The notes: generated from the letters alone by a model not told the origin. A DNA stretch of 64,000 nt from Rubrimonas sp036788415 (GCF_036788415.1 NZ_DAIQNN010000008.1:14799-78798), one strand, 5' to 3'. Positions 42,985 to 52,437 are shown, counted from the stretch's first letter. Made by a program: numbers and translations.

Positions 42985-43740
42985 TCACTCCGCCGCCGCC
43001 GGCTTCGCCTCGGCGCGTCGAGCGGCGGCCTCCATCGCGCGCGCGGCCGCCTGCGCGCCGACGAGCGCCTCGACCTCGCCCTCGCGCATCGGCGGCGAGA
43101 CGAGCCCTGCCGAGATCACGAGCTTCGCCGCCTCCTCGACGGTCATGTCGAGCTCGATCACGTCCTCGCGGGCGGCGAAGAAAAGAAAGCCGGTCGTCGG
43201 GTTCGGCGTGGTCGGCATGAACAGGCACAGCTTGTCGGCGCCGCCGAGGCGGTGATGCACTTCTCCGCGGGTGCGCGTCGCGATGAAGGCGATCACCCAG
43301 AGCCCCCGGCGCGGATATTCGACGAGGCAGGCCTTCTCGAAGCTGCTTTTCGACTGCACCAGCACGGTCTCGGCGATCTGTTTGATCGCGTTGTAGATCG
43401 AGCGGACCACCGGCAGCCGGTCGAGCATCTGTTCTCCCCAGCGGATCGCCTGCGCCGCGATCAGGTTCTTGGCCAGCGCCCCGATCAGCGCGGCGATCAC
43501 CACGAAGACGACGAGACCGATGCCGGGAATGTCGACATAGGCCTGCGGGTTCCACGCCGCCGGGATCAGCTTGGCCGCCTTGGCGTCGATCAGGTTCACG
43601 AAGGAGGAGATGATCCAGAACGTTAGGTAGAGCGGCGCGATGACGACCAGACCCGTGAGGAAGTTCCGCCGCCACCGCGCCCAGAAGGAGAGGTGCCTCG
43701 GATCGTCGTCGTGGTGCAGTGGGTCGCCGCCGAGGGGCAT
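42985..43740 (-). CDS. DUF502 family membrane protein
   Basis: 251 residues: two membrane segments (WRRNFLTGLVVIAPLYLTFWIISSFV and IGLVVFVVIAALIGALAKN), then RLPVVRSIYNAIKQIAETV, GLWVIAFIATRT, LCLFMPTTPNPTTGFLFF and VEEAAKLVISAGLV. These are diagnostic of DUF502. Function unknown. Convergent with the solute-binding protein gene (19-base gap). Confidence 0.92.
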   Translation of the reverse strand: MPLGGDPLHHDDDPRHLSFWARWRRNFLTGLVVIAPLYLTFWIISSFVNLIDAKAAKLIPAAWNPQAYVDIPGIGLVVFVVIAALIGALAKNLIAAQAIRWGEQMLDRLPVVRSIYNAIKQIAETVLVQSKSSFEKACLVEYPRRGLWVIAFIATRTRGEVHHRLGGADKLCLFMPTTPNPTTGFLFFAAREDVIELDMTVEEAAKLVISAGLVSPPMREGEVEALVGAQAAARAMEAAARRAEAKPAAAE

Positions 43741-43781
43741 GTCATCGTCTCCCGTCCGGGCCAGCGCCCGCGCCGCATCAT

Positions 43782-44726
43782 CTAGTAGCCGACCGCGCGG
43801 TCAACAACATGCTCGGGCGGCTGGCCCGATTCCATCCGCGAGATTTGCGAAATGATCGTTTCCGAGGCGGTTTCGGGCCGGGTCGCCGACGCGACATGCG
43901 GTGTGACGGTGACGCGCGGATGGGCGCGGAACGGGTGGTCGCGCGGCAGCGGCTCGGTGCGGAAGACGTCCAGAGTGGCATGGCCGAGCGCGCCCGAATC
44001 CAGCGCGGCCAGCAGCGCCGCGTCGTCGATCAGTTCGCCCCGCCCCGCATTGATGACCACGGCGCCGCGCGGCGCCTTGGCGAGCGCCGCGGCGTCCAGC
44101 AGATTCTCGGTCGCCGCCGTGCGCGGCAGCAGGCAGACGAGGATCTCCGACCGCCGCAGGACCGCGTCGAGCCCCTCGGCGCCGTGATGGCAGGCGACGC
44201 CCTCGATGCGGCGGGGGCGGCGGCTCCAGCCGGCGACGTCGAAGCGCAGCCCGGCGAGCGCATGGGCCGCGTCGGCGCCGAGCACGCCAAGACCCAGAAC
44301 GCCGACCCGGCGATTGCGCGACAGCGGCGGGAACCAGTCCATCCATTGCGTCTCAGGGCCGGCGAGGCGGCGGTCGAGATCCATGTGGTGGCGCATCACA
44401 TGGGCGACGACATAGTCGGTCATGCCCTCGGTCAGCCCTGGCTCGACCATCCGGCACAGCGGCACGTCGGGCGGCAGGGTCGGGTTCGCCAGAGCCTGCT
44501 CGACGCCCGCCCAGATGTTGAGGATCGCCGCCAGCCCAGTGTAGGGCGCGAAGTCGCGCACCGGGCCGGACGCGCCGAACACCATGTAGCGCACATCCGC
44601 CGGGTCGCCCTGGCCGGGCAGGCGCAGGTCGATCGGCAGGCCGGCGCGAGTGGAGGCGGCGGCCAGCGCCGCGCGCCATTGCGCCTCGATGGCCGGCTTG
44701 ACGGCGAGCATGACGACGGGGGGCAT
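43782..44726 (-). CDS. ghrA: Glyoxylate/hydroxypyruvate reductase A-like dehydrogenase
   Basis: 314 residues of the D-isomer-specific 2-hydroxyacid dehydrogenase family. The GhrA-type segment MTDYVVAHVMRHHMDLDR, the NAD(P) fold GVLGLGVLG with WSRRPR, PRGAVVINAGRGELIDDAALLAAL, the FRTEPLPRDHPF stretch with catalytic Glu, and TPHVAS with the catalytic His are all intact. Reduces glyoxylate or hydroxypyruvate with NADPH. It follows rodA by 42 bases in the same direction but is functionally unrelated to that operon. Confidence 0.88.
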   Translation of the reverse strand: MPPVVMLAVKPAIEAQWRAALAAASTRAGLPIDLRLPGQGDPADVRYMVFGASGPVRDFAPYTGLAAILNIWAGVEQALANPTLPPDVPLCRMVEPGLTEGMTDYVVAHVMRHHMDLDRRLAGPETQWMDWFPPLSRNRRVGVLGLGVLGADAAHALAGLRFDVAGWSRRPRRIEGVACHHGAEGLDAVLRRSEILVCLLPRTAATENLLDAAALAKAPRGAVVINAGRGELIDDAALLAALDSGALGHATLDVFRTEPLPRDHPFRAHPRVTVTPHVASATRPETASETIISQISRMESGQPPEHVVDRAVGY

Positions 44727-44768
44727 GGGGCGGTCTCTCGGCGAGGGAATGCGTCAGGGCGAAATGTC

Positions 44769-45908
44769 TCAGCGGGGTCGGTGGATGTGCGCGCTCTGGA
44801 CGAGCCCGAAGGCGAACATCAACACAAGCATCGCGGTTCCGCCATAGGAGACGAGCGGCAGCGGCACGCCGACCACCGGCGCCAGCCCCATCACCATCGC
44901 CATGTTGACGGCGAAGAAGAAAAAGAAGGTCGCGGCGACCCCGCTGGCGACCAGCGCGCCGAAGCGATCGCGATTGCCGAGCGCCGACAGGATGCAGAAC
45001 AGCACGATCAGGAAGTAGAGCGCCAGCAGCGCGACGGCGCCCACGAATCCGAACTCCTCGGCCAGCGTCGTGAAGATGAAGTCGGTGTGCTTCTCGGGCA
45101 GGAAATTGAGCCGGCTCTGGGTTCCCTCCATGAAGCCGCGCCCCGACAGTCCACCCGAGCCGAGCGCGATCTTGGCCTGGGTGATGTGGTACCCGGCGCC
45201 GAGCGGGTCGGTGGAGGGGTCGAGAAAAGTGAAGATGCGGCGATACTGGTAGTCCTTCAGCAGTTGCCAGCCGGTCCCCTGCGAGGCGAGCACCGCCCAG
45301 ACGAGCCCGCCTCCCGCAGCGCCGGCGGCGGCGAAATAGAGCCAGTGGACGCCGGCGAGAAACATCATCGTCCCGGCCCCGGCCAGCAGCAGCAGCGCCG
45401 TGCCGAGATCGGGCTGGCGCAGCACGAGCGCCGTCGGGACCAGCGCCAGCACGAGCGGCGGGATCAACCACAGCGGATGCGAGACGCGCTCTGGCGGAAG
45501 CCATGCGTAATATGCGGCCAGCGCCATGACGAGCGCGATCTTCATCGCCTCGGAGGGCTGGAGCTGGATCACCCGAAGGTCGATCCAGCGCTGCGCCCCC
45601 ATGCCCGTCACGCCGACGAATTCGACGGCGACGAGCAGGACGAGCGCGCCGAGATATATCGCCGGCGTCAGCGCCCGCCACACGCGGATGTCGATCAGCG
45701 CGACGATCATCAGCCCGGCGAAACCGATCCCGAAGCGCGCCATCTGGCGCGAGGCCCAAGGGTCCGCCGAGCCGCCGGCGACCGAGAACAGCATCAGGAA
45801 GCCGAAGGCCGCGACCGCCGCGAGCAGCAGCGCGATCGGCCAGTTGAAGCGCAGCAGCTTCTCCGCGAGCGCCATGCCGCGCCCCGGCGCCTGCGCGCGG
45901 CCGCTCAC
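44769..45908 (-). CDS. rodA: Peptidoglycan polymerase RodA (SEDS)
   Basis: 379 residues with about ten membrane segments. SEDS motifs: MGAQRWIDLRVIQLQPSEAMKIALVMALA, LVLRQPDLGTALLLL, GRGFMEGTQSRLNFLPEKHTDFIFTTLAEEFGFVGA and VVGVPLPLVSYGGTAMLVLMFAFGL. Start is GTG 45908, overlapping the mrdA stop as GTGA; an ATG at 45875 is an alternative. Works with PBP2 in cell elongation. Last gene of the mreBCD-mrdA-rodA operon. Confidence 0.95.
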   Translation of the reverse strand: MSGRAQAPGRGMALAEKLLRFNWPIALLLAAVAAFGFLMLFSVAGGSADPWASRQMARFGIGFAGLMIVALIDIRVWRALTPAIYLGALVLLVAVEFVGVTGMGAQRWIDLRVIQLQPSEAMKIALVMALAAYYAWLPPERVSHPLWLIPPLVLALVPTALVLRQPDLGTALLLLAGAGTMMFLAGVHWLYFAAAGAAGGGLVWAVLASQGTGWQLLKDYQYRRIFTFLDPSTDPLGAGYHITQAKIALGSGGLSGRGFMEGTQSRLNFLPEKHTDFIFTTLAEEFGFVGAVALLALYFLIVLFCILSALGNRDRFGALVASGVAATFFFFFAVNMAMVMGLAPVVGVPLPLVSYGGTAMLVLMFAFGLVQSAHIHRPR

Positions 45909-47854
45909 GCCCGGTCTCCGGGCGCGCCGAGCGTCTGGGCGGCGGGCGCTGCGGCGCGGGCGCGCTCGATCTCGTCGCGCTCGGACGGCGGATACGCCGA
46001 GAGCGGCGGCGTCGGGCCGAACAGGGCGCGCATCATCACGTCGCGCGCGATCGGCGCCGCCGCCGCCGAACCGCCGCCGCCATGCTCGACCACCACCGAG
46101 ATCGCATAGCGCGGCGCCTCCGCCGGCGCATAGGCCACGAACAGCGCGTGGTCGCGGCGGTTCCACGGCAGGTCCTCGTTGCGAAACACGCCTTGCGCGC
46201 GTTCGGCCAGAGTGATCCGGCGGACCTGGCTGGTGCCGGTCTTGCCCGCCATCTCGCCTGCGGGGTCGTAGATGCGCGAGCGCCGCGCGGTGCCGCGGCG
46301 GCCGTTGACCACCGCCCGCATCGCGTTGCGCACCAGCGCGAGGTCTCCGGCCCGCAACCCGAGACTCGGCGCCGGATCGACCGGCTCGACGCCGGTTCCG
46401 GCTGCGCGGATCAGCTGCGGCGCGACCGCCTTTCCCGTCGCCAGCCGCGCGGTCATCACGGCGAGCTGCAGCGGCGTCGCCAGCATGAAGCCCTGACCGA
46501 TCCCGGCGTTGAAGCTGTCGCCGACCTGCCAGCTTTCGCCATGCGTCGTCTGCTTCCAGGCGCGCGTCGGCGTCAGACCGTCGCGGATCGCGGTCAACGG
46601 CAGGTCGTGCCGCACCCCGATCCCCAGCCGCTGCGCCATCTGGGCGATGGCGTCGACGCCGACCCGCCGGGCCGACTCGTAGAAATAGACGTCGCAGGAC
46701 TGCTCGATCGCTTCGTGGCAGCCGACATGGCCGTGCCCGCCGCTCTTCCAGCAATGGAAGCGGCGATTGCCGAGCTGAAGGCCGCCATTGCAGAAAACGG
46801 TCTCCTGCGGGCCGATCACGCCGCGCTCGAGCGCGGCCAGCGCCACCACCATCTTGAAGGTCGAGCCCGGCGGATACTGGCCGGATACTGTCTTGTTGGC
46901 GAGCGGGCGGTGGTCGTCGGCGAGCAGGGCGGCCCAGTCCTCGCGACCGATCCCGACGACGAACTTGTTGGGGTCGAAGCCTGGCGCCGAAGCGAGGCAC
47001 AGCAGATCGCCGTTCGCCGCGTCCATCACGACGCAGGCCGCGCTTTCCGCGCCCATCCGCTCCATCGCGTAGAGCTGGAGGTCGCGGTCGAGCGTCAGGG
47101 TCAGGTCCTCGCCGCTGCGGCCCTCGCGCCGGTCGATCTCGCGGATCACCCGACCCACCGCGTTGACTTCGATGCGCTGCGCCCCCGCGACGCCGCGCAG
47201 GCGGGTCTCGAGGATCTTCTCCACGCCGGTCTTTCCGATCTGGAAGTCGGGGATCTGGAGCAGGGGATTGTCGGCGTCGTCGCCGGTGAGGTCGGTCTCG
47301 GCGACGCGCCCGACATGGCCGATCACATGGGAGAAGGCCGGACCGTCGGGGTAGTGGCGCGTCAGGCCGACTTCGGGCGAGACGCCCGGCAGGGCGGGGG
47401 CGTTGGCGTTGAGGGTCGCGAAGCGGCCCCAGTCGAGATGTTCGGCCACCGTCACCGGCACGAAGGGGCTTTTCTGGGCGAATTCGCGCAACGCCCGCTC
47501 ATGGTCGCCCGCGCTCAGCGGGACGATCTGGCCGAGCCGCTCGAGCGTCGCCGCGACGTCGCCGGCCTGCTCGCGCACCACGACGACGCGCAGGTTCTGG
47601 CGGTTGACGGCGAGCGGGCGGCCGGCGCGGTCGAAGATCTCGCCGCGGGCGGGCGGCAGGAGGCGCACGTTGATGCGGTTCTCCTCCGCGAGCATGCGGT
47701 AGAGAGCGCCCTCCTCGATCTGGAGCTGGCGCATCCGCCACAACAGGGCGCCCATCACGAGCGTCTGCGCGCCGAACATCACGAGCGCGCGGCGCGAGAG
47801 CGTCGGCGCGCCTTCGGCGCGGCTGCGGCGGCGGGAGAAGCCGAGACGCTTCAT
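45905..47854 (-). CDS. mrdA: Penicillin-binding protein 2
   Basis: 649 residues: N-terminal membrane anchor (RRALVMFGAQTLVMGALLWRM), dimerisation domain with PARGEIFDRAGRPLAVNR, and a transpeptidase domain with STFK (PPGSTFKMVV), SCD (EQSCDVYFYESARRVG; the second motif has Asp where PBP2 normally has Asp/Asn) and KTGTSQ. Crosslinks peptidoglycan during elongation. Ten bases after mreD and coupled to rodA. Confidence 0.96.
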   Translation of the reverse strand: MKRLGFSRRRSRAEGAPTLSRRALVMFGAQTLVMGALLWRMRQLQIEEGALYRMLAEENRINVRLLPPARGEIFDRAGRPLAVNRQNLRVVVVREQAGDVAATLERLGQIVPLSAGDHERALREFAQKSPFVPVTVAEHLDWGRFATLNANAPALPGVSPEVGLTRHYPDGPAFSHVIGHVGRVAETDLTGDDADNPLLQIPDFQIGKTGVEKILETRLRGVAGAQRIEVNAVGRVIREIDRREGRSGEDLTLTLDRDLQLYAMERMGAESAACVVMDAANGDLLCLASAPGFDPNKFVVGIGREDWAALLADDHRPLANKTVSGQYPPGSTFKMVVALAALERGVIGPQETVFCNGGLQLGNRRFHCWKSGGHGHVGCHEAIEQSCDVYFYESARRVGVDAIAQMAQRLGIGVRHDLPLTAIRDGLTPTRAWKQTTHGESWQVGDSFNAGIGQGFMLATPLQLAVMTARLATGKAVAPQLIRAAGTGVEPVDPAPSLGLRAGDLALVRNAMRAVVNGRRGTARRSRIYDPAGEMAGKTGTSQVRRITLAERAQGVFRNEDLPWNRRDHALFVAYAPAEAPRYAISVVVEHGGGGSAAAAPIARDVMMRALFGPTPPLSAYPPSERDEIERARAAAPAAQTLGAPGDRA

Positions 47855-47864
47855 CGGCGGGCCC

Positions 47865-48419
47865 TCACAGCGCGCTGCGGGCGAAGGCGGGTCCGCGCGC
47901 CGCGTCGACGCCGCGCCGCGGGGCGCGCGGCGTCGCCGCGCGCATAGCGAGCGCCGCCAGCGGATAGACCGCCGCCGTCGCCGCGATGCGCAGCGCGAGA
48001 TCGCCCAGGGCCGGGCTAGGCGCCAGCGTCACGGCGCAGAGCAGCCACGGAACCGCCGCCGACGCCGCCGCAGCGCCCGCCGCCGCGGCCCAGCGCATGG
48101 CGAAGCTGCGACGGCGCAGAGCCTCCGAAGCGACACGCAGCGCCTCGACGGCGAGGGTCAGTCCGAGCGCGCCGGCGCCGATGGGGCCGGCGCCCAGCAG
48201 GTCGCGCGCGAGGCCCAGCGCGAAGACCAGCGGCGCCGGCGTCGCGCCCGGCGCGCGCAGCGCCGCCGCCGCCAGCACGCAGAGCAGCAGGTCCGGGTTC
48301 GGGATCGCTCCCGGCTCGGCGGGAATCGGCGCGAGCTCGACCGCGATGGCTGCAAAGCCGACCGCCGCCAGCGCCCCGAGTCTCGCGGCGCGGGCGAGCG
48401 CGCTGGCGAGATCGGTCAT
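47865..48419 (-). CDS. mreD: Rod shape-determining protein MreD
   Basis: 184 residues, hydrophobic, with about six membrane segments; NPDLLLCVLAAAALRAPGATPAPLVFALGLARDLLGAGPIGAGAL has the D-L-L-G-P-G pattern of MreD. Poorly conserved as usual, but the position between mreC and mrdA and the ATGA overlap with mreC settle it. Confidence 0.88.
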   Translation of the reverse strand: MTDLASALARAARLGALAAVGFAAIAVELAPIPAEPGAIPNPDLLLCVLAAAALRAPGATPAPLVFALGLARDLLGAGPIGAGALGLTLAVEALRVASEALRRRSFAMRWAAAAGAAAASAAVPWLLCAVTLAPSPALGDLALRIAATAAVYPLAALAMRAATPRAPRRGVDAARGPAFARSAL

Positions 48420-49345
48420 GGTCGCGGCCCTTCCGTCCGCTCAGCCGCCAAAGCGCCCGGGTCGAGCGAGAAGGGGGCCGCGCCCTGCGGCAGGATCAGC
48501 GCGCTCGGCGCGTCGAGCGGCGCTTCGGGCCGCCAACGCAGCACGCGCACGAATTCGAGCAGGCCGTAATCCGCCGACAGCCGCACCCGCGCCGCGCGAC
48601 CGTCGATCGCGGCGACGATCCCGACGTCGAGATCGGGCGGGAACACGCCGCCATCGCCCGACGTCACCACCTTGTCGCCGACCGAGACGTCCTCGGTCGC
48701 GGCCAGGAAGGCGAGGCGCGGCGCCGGCGAGGCGTCGCCGACCAGAACCGCCCGCCTGCCGCTCGGCAGGATCTTGACCGGCACCCGGCTGCTCGGGTCG
48801 CTCAGCAGCAGCACCCGCGCGACGCCCTCGCCGACGCCGACGACGCGTCCGACAAGCCCCGCGCCGTCCACCGCCGCCGCGCCGTCCGTCACCCCGTCGC
48901 GCCCGCCGATGTTGACGAGCGCGCTCTGGCCGAACGGGCCGCCGGCGTCGGCGATCACCTCGCCGGTGGCGAAGCCGATGCGGGGCGACAGCCGAACATT
49001 GTTGAGGGCGCGCAGCCGCGCATTCTCGCGTTCGAGCTCCTGCGCGGCGTCGCGCCAAGCGCGCAGGCGCTGGATCTCGCGGCGCAATTCGCGGTTCTGG
49101 GCGTGCACGGCGCTCAGCCGCTCCCAGTCGCGGGCGAGCGTCGCGGCGTCGGCGAGCGGCGCCGCCACCGCGTCCACCGCCGGCGCGAGGACGTCGGCGC
49201 TGGCCATGCGCAGCTGCTCGATGCGGGGATTGTCGATCCGCCAGAGCGCGAACAGCGCGAGGCCGACCAGCGCGAGCCCGGCCAGAACGATGCGCCGAAC
49301 CGCGCGGGCCATCTGCGCGCCAGCATCTTCCCGCAACCTCGCCAA
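48416..49345 (-). CDS. mreC: Rod shape-determining protein MreC
   Basis: 309 residues: one membrane anchor (IVLAGLALVGLALFALWRI), a coiled coil (VHAQNRELRREIQRLRAWRDAAQELERENARLRALNN) and the beta-rich domain with VNIGGRDGVTDGAAAVDGAGLVGRVVGVG and VTSGDGGVFPPDLDVGIV. The start codon is TTG: AGGAGG (49356-49361) lies ten bases before it, while the first internal ATG is 11 codons later without such a site. Links MreB to the peptidoglycan machinery. Confidence 0.93.
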   Translation of the reverse strand: MARLREDAGAQMARAVRRIVLAGLALVGLALFALWRIDNPRIEQLRMASADVLAPAVDAVAAPLADAATLARDWERLSAVHAQNRELRREIQRLRAWRDAAQELERENARLRALNNVRLSPRIGFATGEVIADAGGPFGQSALVNIGGRDGVTDGAAAVDGAGLVGRVVGVGEGVARVLLLSDPSSRVPVKILPSGRRAVLVGDASPAPRLAFLAATEDVSVGDKVVTSGDGGVFPPDLDVGIVAAIDGRAARVRLSADYGLLEFVRVLRWRPEAPLDAPSALILPQGAAPFSLDPGALAAERTEGPRP

Positions 49346-49355
49346 GCCGGGCGAA

Positions 49356-49361
49356 CCTCCT
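49356..49361 (-). promoter_or_regulatory. Shine-Dalgarno that decides the TTG start of mreC
   Basis: AGGAGG on the minus strand ten bases upstream of TTG 49345. It is the full consensus, rare in this window, and argues that the weak TTG codon is the real start. Confidence 0.65.
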
Positions 49362-49374
49362 TTTTCTCAGATTG

Positions 49375-50415
49375 TCAGACGCTGTCCTTCAGAACATGCC
49401 GCAACGCGGTCTTGTGCTCCAGCGCCTTGCCCGTGCCCAGCGCGACGCAGTGCAGCGGCTCGTCGGCGACCGAGACCGCGAGTCCCGTCTGCTCGCGCAG
49501 CGCCACGTCGAGCGAGCCGAGCAGCGCGCCGCCGCCCGTCAGCATCACGCCGCGATCCACGATGTCGGCGGCCAGATCGGGCGGCGTCGCCTCGAGCGCC
49601 ACCATCACCGCCTCGACGATCTGCTGCACGGGCTCCGCGAGCGCCTCGGCGATCTGGCCTTGCGTGATCTCGATCTCCTTGGGCACGCCGTTGAGCAGAT
49701 CGCGGCCGCGGATCTCCATCGCCAGCCCGCGTCCGTCCTCGGGCATCCGCGCCGTGCCGATCTCCTTCTTCACCCGCTCGGCGGTCGATTCGCCGATCAG
49801 CAGGTTCTGCTGGCGGCGCAGATAGGAGATGATCGCCTCGTCCATCTTGTCGCCGCCGACCCGCACCGAGCGCGCATAGACGATGTCGCCGAGGCTGAGC
49901 ACCGCGACTTCCGTCGTGCCGCCGCCGATGTCGACGACCATCGAGCCGGTTGGGTCGCCGAAGGGCATGCCCGCGCCGATGGCCGCGGCGATGGGCTCGG
50001 GGATCAGCAGCGCCTTGCGCGCCCCCGCCGCCAGCACCGATTCCATGATCGCCCGCTCCTCCACCGCCGTGGCCCCGTAGGGCACGCAGACGATGATCAG
50101 CGGCGCGGCGAAGGAGCCGCGCTTGTGCACGGTCTTGATGAAATGCTTGATCATCGCTTCGGCGACGTCGAAATCGGCGATCACCCCGTCGCGCATCGGC
50201 CGGATCGCCTGGATAGACCCGGGCGTGCGGCCGAGCATCAGCTTGGCCTCCTCGCCGACCGCCAGCACGTCCTTCTTGCCGTCCTTGACATGGTAGGCGA
50301 CCACCGAGGGTTCGTTGAGCACGATCCCCTTGCCCTTGACGTAGACGAGCGTGTTCGCCGTCCCCAGGTCGATCGCCATGTCCGATGAGAACATGCCGAG
50401 AATGCCGCTGAACAT
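49375..50415 (-). CDS. mreB: Actin-like cell-shape protein MreB
   Basis: 346 residues from MFSGILGMFSSDMAIDLGTANTLVYVKGKGIVLNEPSVVA. Actin-fold ATP motifs DLGTANTLVY, VVDIGGGTTEVAVLSLG and LTGGGALLGSLD are intact. The start at 50415 is the family start; a longer in-frame version (50526) reads through the promoter. First gene of the mre operon. Confidence 0.97.
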   Translation of the reverse strand: MFSGILGMFSSDMAIDLGTANTLVYVKGKGIVLNEPSVVAYHVKDGKKDVLAVGEEAKLMLGRTPGSIQAIRPMRDGVIADFDVAEAMIKHFIKTVHKRGSFAAPLIIVCVPYGATAVEERAIMESVLAAGARKALLIPEPIAAAIGAGMPFGDPTGSMVVDIGGGTTEVAVLSLGDIVYARSVRVGGDKMDEAIISYLRRQQNLLIGESTAERVKKEIGTARMPEDGRGLAMEIRGRDLLNGVPKEIEITQGQIAEALAEPVQQIVEAVMVALEATPPDLAADIVDRGVMLTGGGALLGSLDVALREQTGLAVSVADEPLHCVALGTGKALEHKTALRHVLKDSV

Positions 50416-50464
50416 CCGCGCTCGCCTCTCTCTCCGGTTCGCGCCGGAGCTCCATTGGTCTGCT

Positions 50465-50493
50465 TCTATAGCGTCAGCCTGTCGCAACCGCAA
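50465..50493 (-). promoter_or_regulatory. Sigma-70-type promoter of the mre operon
   Basis: On the minus strand TTGCGG (50493-50488), a 17-base spacer, then TATAGA (50470-50465). This is the best -35/-10 pair in the mreB leader and predicts a 5' UTR of roughly 40-45 bases. Confidence 0.6.
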
Positions 50494-50607
50494 AGCGATC
50501 CCGGTCGGCGCGCCGCCCCCGAGCAAGACGTGATTTCGGTTAACGCCTGATGGCCGAGGCGCGGGTCGGGCGCAAGCGCCGGCGCTTGCGCGCCGGCGCG
50601 CGCGGCG

Positions 50608-52191
50608 TCACTGCGCCGCCGAGATTTCCGAAGCGGGGGCGGATTTCTCGCGCCGCACCAGCAGCTTGTTGAGCGCGTTCACATAGGCGCGAGTCGAGGC
50701 GACGATGGTGTCGGTGTCGGCGGCCTGACCGGTGACGATCTTGCCGCCCTCCTCGAGCCGCACCGAGACGGTCGCCTGCGCGTCGGTGCCGTCGGTCACG
50801 GCGTGCACCTGATAGAGCTTGAGCGCCGCCTCGTGCGGGACCAGCGCCTTGATCGCGCGGAAGGCGGCGTCGACCGGGCCGTCGCCGTCGGAGGTGTTGC
50901 GCCGTTCCTCGCCGTCGATCTCCAGAATCAGGTCCGCCGATTGCGGCGCCTGGGTGCCGCAGATCACGCGCAGGAACTTCACCTGGATGCGGTCGTTCGC
51001 CTGCGAGGTGGTCGCGTCGTCGACCAGCGCGCGCAGATCGTCGTCGAACACCTCCTTCTTGCGGTCGGCCAGCGCCTTGAAGCGCAGGAAGGCGTCCTCG
51101 AAGGCGTTGTCGCCGAGCTCGTAGCCCAGATCGCGCAGCTTCTCGCGGAACGCGTGGCGGCCCGAATGCTTGCCCATCACGAGGTTCGACTCGGTCAGCC
51201 CGACGTCTTCGGGGCGCATGATCTCGAAAGTCTCGGCGTTCTTCAGCACGCCGTCCTGATGGATGCCGGATTCGTGCGCGAAGGCGTTCTTGCCGACGAT
51301 CGCCTTGTTGTACTGCACGGGAAAGCCCGAGACGGCGGCCACCAGCCGGCTGGCCTGCATGATCTTTCGCGTGTCGACGCCGGTCTCGAAGGGCATGATG
51401 TCGCGGCGCACCTTCAGCGCCATCACCACTTCCTCGAGCGCCGCGTTGCCGGCCCGCTCGCCGAGCCCGTTGATCGTGCATTCCACTTGCCGCGCGCCCG
51501 CCTCGACGGCGGCCAGCGCGTTCGCCGTCGCCATGCCGAGATCGTTGTGGCAGTGCGTGGAGATCACGCACGCCTCGATCCCGGCGCACCGTTCGCGCAG
51601 TCGCCTGATCAGCGAAGCGCTCTCGCCCGGGGCCGTGTAGCCGACGGTGTCGGGGATGTTGATGGTGCGCGCGCCGGCGGCGATGGCCGTGTCTATGGTC
51701 TCCACGAGATAGTCGAATTCGGTGCGCGTGGCGTCCATGGGCGACCATTGGACGTCGTCGCAGAGCGCGCGGGCGTGGCGCACCGTCTCGTCGATCTTGG
51801 CCAGCACCTGTTCGGGGCTCATGGCGAGCTGGTGCTCGCGATGCAGCGGCGAGGTGCCGATGAAGGTGTGGATGCGCGGCGCGGCGGCGCCCTGCAGCGC
51901 CTCCCAGGCGCGGTCGATGTCCTTTTTCGAGGCGCGGGCGAGGCCGCAGATGCGCGCCTTGCGGCAGGCCTCGGCGATGGTCTTCACCGCCTCGAAATCG
52001 CCGTCGGAGGCGATGGGAAAGCCGGCTTCGATGATGTCGACGCCCATCTCCTCGAGCAGCTGGGCGATGCGCAGCTTCTCGTCGAGCGTCATGGAGGCGC
52101 CGGGCGACTGCTCGCCGTCGCGCAGGGTGGTGTCGAAGATCAGCACGCGGTCGCGTTTGGGCGCCGCCTCGGAGGTGACTGCGTCGGTCAT
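50608..52191 (-). CDS. leuA: 2-Isopropylmalate synthase
   Basis: 527 residues from MTDAVTSEAAPKRDRVLIFDTTLRDGEQSPGASMTLDEKL. Metal and catalytic segments DTTLRDGEQ, THCHNDLGMA and ECTINGLGERAGN are present, as is the C-terminal leucine-feedback LeuA dimer domain (ALKLYQVHAVTDGTDAQATVSVRLEEGG). First step of leucine synthesis. The upstream region carries a possible Leu-rich leader peptide, so attenuation is possible. Confidence 0.97.
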   Translation of the reverse strand: MTDAVTSEAAPKRDRVLIFDTTLRDGEQSPGASMTLDEKLRIAQLLEEMGVDIIEAGFPIASDGDFEAVKTIAEACRKARICGLARASKKDIDRAWEALQGAAAPRIHTFIGTSPLHREHQLAMSPEQVLAKIDETVRHARALCDDVQWSPMDATRTEFDYLVETIDTAIAAGARTINIPDTVGYTAPGESASLIRRLRERCAGIEACVISTHCHNDLGMATANALAAVEAGARQVECTINGLGERAGNAALEEVVMALKVRRDIMPFETGVDTRKIMQASRLVAAVSGFPVQYNKAIVGKNAFAHESGIHQDGVLKNAETFEIMRPEDVGLTESNLVMGKHSGRHAFREKLRDLGYELGDNAFEDAFLRFKALADRKKEVFDDDLRALVDDATTSQANDRIQVKFLRVICGTQAPQSADLILEIDGEERRNTSDGDGPVDAAFRAIKALVPHEAALKLYQVHAVTDGTDAQATVSVRLEEGGKIVTGQAADTDTIVASTRAYVNALNKLLVRREKSAPASEISAAQ

Positions 52192-52296
52192 GGCTTCGGC
52201 CTTTGACTGTCCCGGAGCGCCCGCCTCTGGCTGGGCCGGTCCGGCGATGGAACATGTGAGCGCTTTACGCCGCAGCGCGTCAGCCTGTGATCCCCC

Positions 52297-52325
52297 GAGC
52301 GCGCGCGCCGCGAGAGGGCGCGCTC
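52297..52325 (-). promoter_or_regulatory. GC-rich hairpin just after the putative leuA leader peptide
   Basis: Arms GAGCGCGC and GCGCGCTC (8 bp, perfect), overlapping the leader stop codon in the minus direction. No T-run follows, so if it attenuates it would do so by a Rho-dependent or translational route. Supports, but does not prove, leader-peptide control. Confidence 0.35.
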
Positions 52326-52437
52326 AGGGGCGGCTAAGCAGGAGAAGGCCGAGCGGCCACGGACGCTGTGCGCCGCGCGCGGCGGCGAATGCGCTGGAAG
52401 GGCGAGCGATCCTCGACATGGGCTTTGGATAGCGCAT
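52324..52437 (-). CDS. Candidate leuA leader peptide (37 aa)
   Basis: A short frame upstream of leuA ending in PLGLLLLSRP and stop: five of the last ten codons are Leu, four of them in a row (CTT CTC CTG CTT). The stop coincides with the start of a GC-rich hairpin. Leucine-codon runs placed like this are the hallmark of attenuated leu operons. Against it: no clear ribosome-binding site at either in-frame ATG (52437, 52419) and no terminator T-run. Confidence 0.4.
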   Translation of the reverse strand: MRYPKPMSRIARPSSAFAAARGAQRPWPLGLLLLSRP

